The notes beneath the pieces were generated by a model. That model was not told the origin of the DNA, ran no database searches, and saw nothing but the letters and a program-made list of their open reading frames with translations. A stretch of 64,000 nucleotides of DNA from Archivesica marissinica (lineage: Eukaryota; Mollusca; Bivalvia; Venerida; Vesicomyidae): contig CM026390.1 of the NCBI GenBank assembly GCA_014843695.1, positions 10,363,890 through 10,427,889 of the forward strand, in the 5' to 3' direction. Both the position numbers and the translations under genes were made by a program. Positions 48,756 through 60,100 of the stretch are shown in pieces. Position 1 is the stretch's first letter; each line of letters starts with the position of its first letter.

Positions 48756-48974
48756 AAATTAACGAAATAAAAAAGTGGTGATAAAACAACACTGGCTATT
48801 GGATATATATATACATTAATCTCCCACGATAAAAACCTCAAATTCTACCATGATATGAGTTCAGGAAATACGATTTAATTTCTAAACAGTTCGTAGTTTT
48901 AATTCATTAAAGAGTACGTCTGGTCAGTTTGCAGATGCGTCGTATGAAAAGCAGACATATTGAACATATAACAA

Positions 48975-50464
48975 ACTGCGGACGCAATAGATGTATAGAG
49001 ATCATGCGGACGCTATGGATGTATAGAGATAATGCGGGCGCTATGGATGTATAGAGATAATGCGGACGCTATGGATGTATAGAGATAATGCGGGCGCTAT
49101 GGATGTATAGAGATAATGCGGACGCTATGGATGTATAGAGATAATGCGGGCGCTATGGATGTATAGAGATAATGCGGACGCTATGGATGTATAGAGATAA
49201 TGCGGGCGCTATGGATGTATAGAGATAATGCGGACGCTATGGATGTATAGAGATAATGCGGGCGCTATGGATGTATAGAGATAATGCGGACGCTATGGAT
49301 GTATAGAGATAATGCGGGCGCTATGGATGTATAGAGATAATGCGGACGCTATGGATGTATAGAGATAATGCGGGCGCTATGGATGTATAGAGATAATGCG
49401 GACGCTATGGATGTATAGAGATAATGCGGGCGCTATGGATGTATAGAGATAATGCGGACGCTATGGATATAGAGAACATGCGGACGCTATGGATGCATAG
49501 AGAACATGCGGGCGCTATGGATGTATAGAGAACATGCGGACGCTATGGATGTATAGAGAACATGCGGACGCTATGGATGTATAGTGATAATGCGGACGCT
49601 ATGGATGTATAGAGAACATGCGGACGCTATGGATGTATAGAGATAATGCGGACGCTATGGATGTATAGAGAACATGCGGACGCTATGGATGTATAGAGAT
49701 AATGCGGATGCTATGGATGTATAGAGAACATGCGGGCGCTACGGATGTATAGAGATAATGCGGACGCTATGGATGTATAGAGAACATGCGGACGCTATGG
49801 ATGTATTGAGATAATGCGGACGCTATGGATGTATAGAGTGATGCGGACGCTATGGATGTATAGAGATAATGCGGGCGCTATGGATGTATAGACATAATGC
49901 GGACGCTATGGATGTATAGACATAATGCGGACGCTATGGATGTATAGACATAATGCGGACGCTATGGATGTATAGACATAATGCGGACGCTATGGATGTA
50001 TTGAGATAATGCGGACGCTATGGATGTATAGACATAATGCGGACGCTATGGATGTATTGAGATAATGCGGACGCTATGGATGTATAGAGATAATGCGGGC
50101 GCTATGGATGTATAGAGATAATGCGGGCGCTATGGATGTATAGAGATAATGCGGACGCTAGGATGTATAGAGATCATGCGGACGCTATGGATGTATAGAG
50201 ATAATGCGGACGCTATGGATGTATAGAGATAATGCGGACGCTATGGATGTATAGAGATAATGCGGACGCTATGGATGTATAGAGATCATGCGGACGCTAT
50301 GGATGTATAGAGATAATGCGGACGCTATGGATGTATAGAGATAATGCGGACGCTATGGATGTATAGAGATAATGCGGACGCTATGGATGTATAGAGATAA
50401 TGCGGACGCTATGGATGTATAGAGATAATGCGGACGCTATGGATGTATAGAGATCATGCGGACG
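48975..50464. repeat. minisatellite 18, 28-bp unit, upstream of ADSL
   Basis: About 53 copies of tgcggacgctatggatgtat plus agagataa. In the first third, cggac and cgggc units alternate strictly, making a 56-bp dimer. It ends 486 bp before the ADSL start codon. Confidence 0.97.
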
Positions 50465-50773
50465 CAGTTCGTGGTCAATAAAGATAGATAGAAGCAATAT
50501 CATCTCAGTGCTGGAATTTTTATATTATCTATGTTATTATTTATTAACGTCTTTAAACGGACAAAGAGAGATAGAAAGAAGACCCATATTTTTTAAAAAG
50601 GCAAAATGGTTTTATAATTCCATCAACAATTTAAAGAAAATAACACAATGAATGAAAGAAAAGACATCAGACACACTAAAAATACGGCGATTATAAAGTA
50701 CGTTTAATCTCACACCTTATCTAACACCTTTATCAAGTAATACCTATAGCACCAGCTTTTTCCCTATATGTTA

Positions 50774-50816
50774 CATAGCGTCCGCATTTTCTCTCTATAT
50801 ATATAGCGCCCGCATA
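50774..50816. repeat. inverted copies of the 28-bp unit near the ADSL promoter
   Basis: tagcgtccgcattttctctc and tatagcgcccgcat are reverse-complement matches to the cggac- and cgggc-type units of the array. They lie about 310 bp beyond its end and 134 bp before the ADSL ATG. Confidence 0.75.
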
Positions 50817-50949
50817 ACGCGTCCGTATTTTAGACGGCGCCGTAAACAACTCACTAGAAAACTATCTCCAATTGAAGAGTATTCTACTGTACTTTACCTC
50901 CACCTGTTTTTGATGCGGCCGTAGTTTACTGCCTCTAAGCCTCTGAAAA

Positions 50950-51117
50950 ATGGAGGGCAACGATGAGAAATTAGGCGAAATGCCACCAGAACTAGCAAAA
51001 TACCGCACACCTCTTGTATCAAGATATGCCAGTCCAGAAATGGCATTCAACTTCAGCGATGTAAAAAAATTCGGCACATGGAGGAAGCTGTGGACTTGGT
51101 TAGCAAAAGCTGAAAAG
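50950..51117 (+). CDS. ADSL: ADSL exon 1
   Basis: The 56 codons run from [20 protein letters not shown] to [10 protein letters not shown], with the donor gtatcg. The N-terminal 15 or so residues are lineage-specific; homology starts at [15 protein letters not shown]. No TATA box is obvious in the 130 bp upstream. Confidence 0.94.
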
Positions 51118-54100
51118 GTATCGTCAACAGTTTATTCACGTTTATTTTGTTTACATCTGGAATGCAAATTACATCATTGTTAGCAAAACAGATGCGTTGG
51201 TACTTATGGTGTTCACATATTAGTTATCAAAGAGCAAACTGCGCGTAAAGCAGATAAATTGTCACATTTTATTTGAAAGTATGCAAATGTTGTAGTCCAA
51301 ATGCACAGGGATTCGGCACGTTTGGGGGTACTAGTATATATATTTAAGTACAGGGATTCTACTCTGTGGGATGTCAGATTTCGCATCGATCAGTAAATGG
51401 CCCTATCTGAAACAAGTTTGTACAAAGCTGTCCAAATATAACGCCTATCCCGAGTCTTTATATTGTTCTTCAAATAAAACACAACTTTAAGCTGCATGCA
51501 TGTATACTTTGCAAACAATTGCCACAGACATTGGCCATAGCAGGTCACTAGGACACGGGTTCTGTCAGCAACAAAAAAAATCTTCCGACGGGAGAGTTTT
51601 AACTATGAATAACATTATCAATAAAATGTGTTTCCACTAACGTGTAGGTTTATTCGGCAAAAATGTACGTCAAAAGGAGATTTCGTAGCATTTTCAATTT
51701 GTTTTGAACATTTCGAAAGCGGCGCAATTCGCATTGAAACGAGCGTTGAAACGAGCGTTCTGATTGGATTATGATTATTCTTCATATATAAAAAAACATC
51801 TTGTTACATTCTAATAATCCAATCAGAACGCTCGTTTCAAAGCGAATTGCGCCGCTTTTTCGAAATTTTCAAAACAAATTGAAAATGCTACGAAATCTCT
51901 TTTTGACGTACATTTTTGCCGAATAAACCTACACGTTAGTGGAAACACATTTTATTGATAATGTTATTCACAGTTAAAACTATCCCGTCGAAGATTTTTT
52001 TTGTTGCTGACAGAACCCGTGTCCCTAGTATGGAAATGTGACCTGCTATGGCCAATGTCTGTGGCAATTGTTTGCAAAGTATACATGCATGCAGCTTAAA
52101 GTTGTGTTTTATTTGAATAACAATATAAAGACTCAGGATAGGCGTTATATTTGGAGAGATTTGTTCAAAATTGTTTCAGATAGGGCCATTTTACTGATTG
52201 ATGCGAAATCTGACATCCCACAGAGTAGAATCCCTGTACTTAAATATATATACTAGTACCCCCAAACGTGCCGAATCCCTGTGGTCCAAATATTTAGACT
52301 TGAAAAATGTGACATTTTACTATCCAGGCATTTTTCAAAGTCTAACGCTAAACCTCAATTACGCGTAGCATATTTTATATTCTAAAAAGTCATTTTTATA
52401 AATTAAAATTGTTAACAAGATGAACACACATACCGTTGTTTGAATTCTGCACAGTCTATAACGTCTCTTTACACAATATTATATCCCGGCGTGAAGAGTT
52501 TTCGCCCAGAACAGGTTTTCGCCCAACTGTGGGAATAGCAAGTCGCGAGAGATCATGCAATATTTCACGCTCCAGTTACCGGAATTATAAATAAACATAC
52601 CTTGTGCACTTCCAATCTATTTCTAACTGATCATAATATATCAAACAAGGTAAATTAGCGGTGAAAACTTTAAACCTACCACAGTTTTCACTAATTTCAC
52701 TATATCCGTTTTATGTCACCATATAAATATAATTTTTTAAAGAAATTGGCAATTTTTTCTCCAAAATGACATATGCATCGTCTGTCACGCCAATATATTT
52801 ACGAATAAAAATGTCATTATAGTCTCACTGCTCCGTGTTTATGAGTTATGTCCGTTATTACACACAAGGGGTCCTTATGCACAATATCGATTTTCACCGT
52901 TTTTCGCCTTCAGGTCCATGTGTTTTCACAGAGGTTCTCCAACTGATATACATGGTTGTGTAAACCTAGTTATTCTCTGTTAGGCACCGTGTGATGTGTT
53001 CGATGGATGGGTCCAGTTACGGTTCTGCACCCAGTCAGAGTAATTAGGAGGGGCGACGACTTCTTATGCCCCGTGTGTTTGTCTAAGTTAAACTAAATTA
53101 GTGTTTTAGATACAGTATATAGACAAAATGCTCTCCAACAAATGAATTTTGAGTGAAAATGATAAATTAAGCCTATTATTAAAGTAAGTGTTCCTTATTT
53201 ATATTGTTTTGTTAAAAAAAACTGTTGCTTACATAATGCTCGCGCTGTAGGCAATTTCCACAGTTAGGCGAAAACATGTGACGTCATTCCGGATTACTGA
53301 GAATGAGGTACCGCTATTTTGTCAACTTTTCTCAATAAGTAAACAATCGGTTTTCTTCGAGATTTTGAGGAATGAAAGGTAAAATATTGTTTATTTGGTG
53401 ACATAAAATTGTTTGCAGTGTATGACAATTCTAAACCTATAGGAGTCTGTTATGTACTACGTCGTCGAAAACCAGTAACACCGGGATACATGAAATCAAT
53501 GTTTAAATTTCATAGAGTTTCGCCATTCCATAATCGGCCATTTTGAATATTTGATTATTGCGAAAAACAAAAATAGAACTCAAAATAGATGAAAATAATT
53601 TATCTCCGTGCCATTACGGTGAACCAAATAAGATTTCGTTTAAATATCCAATTGTTCATACGCATGAAATGTACTAAATAATAAATAATTCGGACTTCTT
53701 TTGTGAAGACTGCGCAGAAAAAATGGGAGAATTTCACCTGTCGACTTCAAACAGCTAAATGACATGCACAACGGTAATACAATATATTTTTAACGCTCTT
53801 AATATCTATATTTAGGATTATTCTTAACACCAATGCACACATTTATAATCATTCATGTCCGAAAAGCTTCAAAATATTGGTCAGAAATCCCGTCATCGGA
53901 TCAGGGCGGAAAGTGCTATATATGCGAAAATGAGCTTTAACGATAAGACCTCGAAATAACAGAAAGACAAAAATGATGTAGAGGTCTTATTTATAGGACT
54001 AGGCGTTTATATTCACCAAGTGCACTGACAAATGCATATCAGGCTGTTAGAGACGTGGGGTTGCCAATAAAATCGGCAGCAATACACTGATACAGTATGG

Positions 54101-57100
54101 TGTGCCACTCTCCACATTAAGTGACATTTCTCTCCATGTCACAACTTACCTCATATTGAAGAGTAATCATAATTTGTTTGGTGTTAAATCGCTCCATTTC
54201 GAGTAACAATTATTACTATGCCCAATGTTAATTTAACTGTAATCAACATTTCTGTTACATGAATTTTCAAGGTCGGCAGATAATAGGTACTATTTTCAAC
54301 GTCATGTTGAAATCATAAGCGAGTGAAAGTGTATTTTATTTTGAACATTTATTATGCATTCTCAGTTTAGACAATTGCATTAAATGATCATTTTACTTAG
54401 TAATATTAGTCCACTTGTCATAAAAGAGACTGACTAGAAGACATTTACCAAAAAGCAGTAGACGGCCGATTACCGGTACGAAAATGGTACCTATGAAACG
54501 TCTACAACATTGGGTACGAAACATCCAAACTTGTAAAGTAATCGAACCCAACTTCCCAAGTCCAGATTTGAACCCACGGTTGCCTGGTCCTCCATTACCT
54601 AGAGGCGAACATTACCGCATCACTATAAAAGTTAGATCTATAGCGAGATAGTACAAGTCTCCTTATATACCATTACACTGGGTACGGAATGTCCAGGGTA
54701 CGAAATGGCCAACAACCAATGACGTCCTACCAGAATTTCATACAGTTTAGTACACAATAATTCTCGGAAATCTGCGGCGTACTGAAATTTTGTGTGCGAC
54801 ATTTATAAATATGTTTGTTTTCTTTCTCTTGATGTTGATGTTTTTGTTTATTTTCATAAGATATTTAATAGTGCCATTATTATTTTCATTAAATGTTGAT
54901 CTTTACTTTTTGCGACAATGTTAGTGATGAAAGACTTTTGTCACTTTCAAATGGCAAGTCAGCATTTAACTAATTCAAATTAGTCAATAGTTAGCAGGCT
55001 TGCTTCTCACCAATGCAACCCGTGTTCGATCATCAGGATGCACACCACTGTATTTTCTCCTTCTTCGCGCTATAGTAAATCGATCAACTGTCACAGTCAA
55101 ATTCTCAGTTCCAAACAAGAATCGACATTTACCGCATGCAGTTCTGTAAACTCCAGGGCTGCTGCTTGCTGTTAGACACAAGTAAGTCATGGCATCACCA
55201 TCAAAGTTTTTCACAATTTTCAAATGTAAACAAACACCGGTTAAAAATGGAGCGCGTAGGAATCCTAGCTGTCATGTAGGGCTGTTTACTCATCAATGCG
55301 CTGGAGAAGTAATTCTGAAATAAATGCACAAAAAGTCTTCTTTAAATGAGCACAAATGCCACAGATGCACCACAATCACAGTAAGAAATGCAAACAGTCT
55401 CTGGTTCTACAGTAAAACATCATCAAATTATGGTCTGCTTGATTGTAAAAACTACTTTCTAGGCTACAACGACCCGGAACCAATTCCCCAGTGGGGTCAC
55501 ACGATCAGACCGGGAAGTATGCAAGATGGTACGGTGGTCCCCAGATCGGACAGGTGGACTTTCTCCGAGTACTCCGGTTTCCTCCCACACGAATGACCAC
55601 ATTTACGCGTTCATCCGCGACATCGAGAGTGATTAATATAAGTTGTTATCGTTGTAAAATAAATAAAGTTTAAACAAACAATAATTGCTTTTGGGACAAT
55701 ATGGTGAGTACCGACACTTTGATAGTTTGACACTTACAAAAGTAAGCCATGTATAATTTACAGATTCTTGTTTGTAGACGCTTGGCTTAAACATAACAGA
55801 TGAGCAAATACGTGAAATGGAGCACAATTTGACAAATATAGACTTTGAGAGAGCAGCAACTGAGGAGAAGAGACGACGTCATGACGTGATGGCGCATGTT
55901 CATACATTTGGTGTATGTTGTCCGAATGCTGCTCCCATCATTCATCTTGGAGCAACGTCGGCATTTGTTGGAGATAATACGGTAAGTACCGTTTCGGAAA
56001 AATAAGGTTCCATATATTTATACGTATGAACCTTGCATATAGAATGGAATCTAGAAGTAACTGCATTAACTGACCCGGATAGCACAGCCTTTGCAACCCG
56101 ATACAACATATTAACATTTAACTGTAAAAAGTTGGTTCAAAGAAATGCGATGTCTGAGCTCATAATGTCCCGCTAGCTTCCCTGCAGGGCAACGTGAGGC
56201 AGCTCAGTTAGAATGTCCCTCTAGCTTCCCTACAGGGCAACATGAGGAAGCTCAGTTAGAATGTCACTCTAGCCTCCCTGCAGGGCAATGTGAGGCAGTT
56301 CAGTTAGAATGTCCCTCTAGCTTCCCTGCAGGGCGAAGTGAGGCAGCTCAGTTAGAATATCCTTCTAGCTTCCCTGCAGGGCGAAGTGAGGCAGCTCAAT
56401 TAGAATAGTTCTCCCATATCTCCCTCCAAATCGACTTCTCTGTTTTCAGATCATTGTTTCACACTCTTTCTCAGTTAGCATGTGCACTGAGGTGGTACAA
56501 AAAATAACTTTAATTTCTTTATTAATAACTCTAACTCGAAGAACAAGTATTTTACAACAACAAAAACATTCTCTTTACATCATACCATTTGTACCTTGGG
56601 TAAAATATTAGGTACAAGATGACTATCAAGTTACAAAATTGTGTTGCTAAAATGTCCGTTACCTTATGATGCACCATATAATGAAGCAATATCCTCATCA
56701 TAGGCACAAATATTAGGACTGTTATGCTATTTATTTGTGAGAGGAAAGGTTTGTAAATGCTGTCATGATTATATAAATCACATACTTCAAGTATTGTCTA
56801 ACAAATAGGTCTCCATAAATTAACTAGTATGTTGAAATTGTTGACATTGTGCATACAATCTTGTTTTGCAATTGGGTGTTTGATAGGATTAGCTAGAACA
56901 CGTGTTAAACTATCACTGAGAGTACTGAAACAATTATACTGGAAATATATAATATGTACACTCAGAGAAAAACTACCATTTGACTTTGGCTTTGATGTAA
57001 ATTTTATGGAATAGCACCACAACGAAATAGGGTAAAATGTAACAAACATTTCAGCAAATTCAATAGGAAATTAACTATTTCACTAATGCATTTTACATTA

Positions 57101-60100
57101 ATAAACTATAATAAAACAGTACATACGTCTTTACAAACAATTGCATATACCGGTAATATGACAAATTATAAACGACGAACACTGCAAAAATGACTTTCGT
57201 CATGGTCTCAGTGTAACTGTTAGCTGACAAAACGAGTACACTGCTTTCTTACTCTCTTATGAGTTATGAATGAGAAAGCCATATGAAACATATTAAAAAA
57301 GAAAACAAGAAATTGAAATATCAAGTTTAAAAAAATCCGTTTAGATACAACAGCAGCAAACAAACTGCACAATCACAGTATTTAAAAGCTGTAGCACTAA
57401 TTTGAAATGTACGTTACATTTCTCAGGTAACTATTACATGATATATGGTCAGTTTAAATCAACCAATCAGTATGTGGAGATTATAAAGTATATGTCTATT
57501 TAAATAACACGCTACTTGGCAATATATTCAGGAACATTCCTAAGTTTAGTTAATGCTTTGGATCCATTATAGATTTTCAAACTGCAAATAACTGTTCAAC
57601 CCTTTCACGGTCCTCTGCCTTCATACTAAACATACGTCTACTTTTACCAGAGGCCGATGGTGCCGCGATTTTACTGATCACATCATTGTATTTAACCCAG
57701 ATAATGTCTGGAGGAGTGGGCCATTGAAACAGTGCTTTCTTACTCTGCATGAATGATACTTCAATCTCCTTGTCATCTAGGTCCTGTATTTTTCCAATGT
57801 ACCATTGATCGCAACATATTCGTCTATGATATATGAGATCTCTATTGACAACTCTGGAATCTGTTGAGTGTTAGAGGAACTGTCAAGCTGATGGTTTTCA
57901 TCCGATAGTGTACGTCTTGCAGGTGCCTTGTCGTTTGTAAGACATTCGAGTCTCCATGTCTCACATACAGAATCGAGAGGTAAGCACATGCCTCAATAGC
58001 AACTGGTATTGCGTACACATACTTTTGAATTGCCTTGTCCAGCTACGGCATGGATCTTCATTGTGCCAGTTATGGGTTTTAATGATGTACTGCTGATCAA
58101 TACAGCTTTAACTTGACATTCGTCCTTCGGTACAAATATGAATTGTACATTTGTCATGCTGCAACTGGTGGACTGTGTCCATGCGATAAAATCACTGGGA
58201 TCCTGAATAGCAACTTTGCCAGCTTTAACAGCCTCATCAGCCATCCACTTTGCGCGCATGCCATATATGTCTTGATGATTTGCAACATGGTGAAATGTTG
58301 CCTTATTGCGATGTTGGACTGTCGGTCCAGTAATGTATACATGCGACTTCTGGACAAATAGACTTGACTTCGGAAACAATTCTGTCAATAAAAGCGCAAT
58401 GAGCAAGTTCATCAGACACTATTACAAATCTTTTGTGTTGTAGCTCAGCAGATCCAGTTGGTTTGAAATATACAATACATGGATGCAGGGTCACACTTGT
58501 CTGATTCCAATACGCGGATTGAATCTCTTGCACCGACTTACAAGCGTAATTCTCTGCAAAATCCATTTGCACAGCGACATGGTTTTCTGGTAGATTCTGT
58601 TTGAGGCATTTCATCTGGCCCTACTGTGTTTTTACTCTGTGCACATGCTGGGAGAAGTCCTCTACTTGCTGTGTCACAAACTCACCCGTTGTCATATGTG
58701 TTTCTACTACTTTCATAACCATTTTCTTCTTGCCCTTTTCTTCAATTGGATCTTCAATTGGAATTTGTTTCCATTGTCCTATCATGATATCGTCACTGTC
58801 CATTGTTTCTTCAACATCTTTAATGAATTCGTCTTTTCTCTCTAACATTTTATCACCGTTAACTGAAACATTGATATTTTCGTGTCTGGCTGCTTTCAGC
58901 ATAAGTGAAATGTTTTTATGCTTTGTGCATAAACAAGTGGATCGTGCTATGAATGATGCCAGTAGAATATGTCTAGGGCAGATTCTACAGAACGTAGATG
59001 ACAATTTCACATGAGGATTTTCGCTAATAAATTTCCTGTACAGATTGGAGAGATAGTCTGTTAATATTCTTTGCTGTCTTTTCACTCCACTTTTATCCTT
59101 CATGCAGTCTGCCTTGCCCGGCATATTGATACTATTATCGTCTCTTTTCATGAACACTAGTACATTTTCACGGTGTTGAAATACTTCTCGTTGGCGTTTA
59201 ATAATCGCTGGTGTTACTGTTTTCGAAGATGAACTAGCAAGGTTATTTCTGCTTAGACCGGTTTTCTGACTTAGCATCTGTATGCACTTATACTTCTTCA
59301 TGATTCTGCCAGCTACTACGTGATGTAAGACTGACTTCTGATGTACTCGTAGCCCCTTTTTAGTCATTCTTATCTCATCACAAACAGCATGGTTAAACAT
59401 CAGTTGCTTTCGCACGCAGATAGCCTGTCTCGTTGATAAGCGCATACCTCTAATTTGCCCCTCGGCTTTGCTTCTTGGTGTTAATGCTGGCTTGGCCTTC
59501 TTGCCAGATCTTTGTACTGCTCGTTTGGTAGAACGAAACTTTCGCTGGAGTTGGTCATATTTTCCCTTAATTGTCTTAAGTTCCTGCTTACATTTCCGCA
59601 ATGAATTTCGCATTCATACTCGTGGTCCATTTCTTTTAGCATATCCTGGAAAGTTGAGCTTCACTAACAGTCGGCTAGGTCCTTCAACAGCATCATGTTG
59701 CTAGACAATTGAACTGTTCGCACTGTCATACCCGCTGGTGCGTATTGAATCAGTGTCATCTTCTCAAAGCCGACGTTGCTCAATTTCTGCTAACAACTTC
59801 TTTTGTCTCCTATATATTCTCAAAAACTCTTTATTCTTACTATTTCTGTCCTCTATCAGATCTGCTGAGGTGCTCATTCCCAACATATCTATTCCGCCGT
59901 CTAATTCTCTCCTTGGTAGCCATCATTATCTCGTTCTTTGGGCCGTTCCCTATACGCCTTCTGGATTTCAGCTCTTGACTTGACCATTGCTGCAAGAAAA
60001 ATGCGCAAAATTACCGATATGAAAAAGTGATATGTTCGTTTCTTTGATTTGACATGTTCGTTACGTCTAGGTAAAGATACATAGCTCCCTAAATGTATTT

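Noticed and set aside
50862..51077. Minus-strand frame across ADSL exon 1
   Set aside because: Shadow of the ADSL exon; the plus strand has the homology.
58601..59014. Plus-strand frame of 137 codons
   Set aside because: Antisense shadow of the transposase relic, whose minus-strand reading is clearly the meaningful one.
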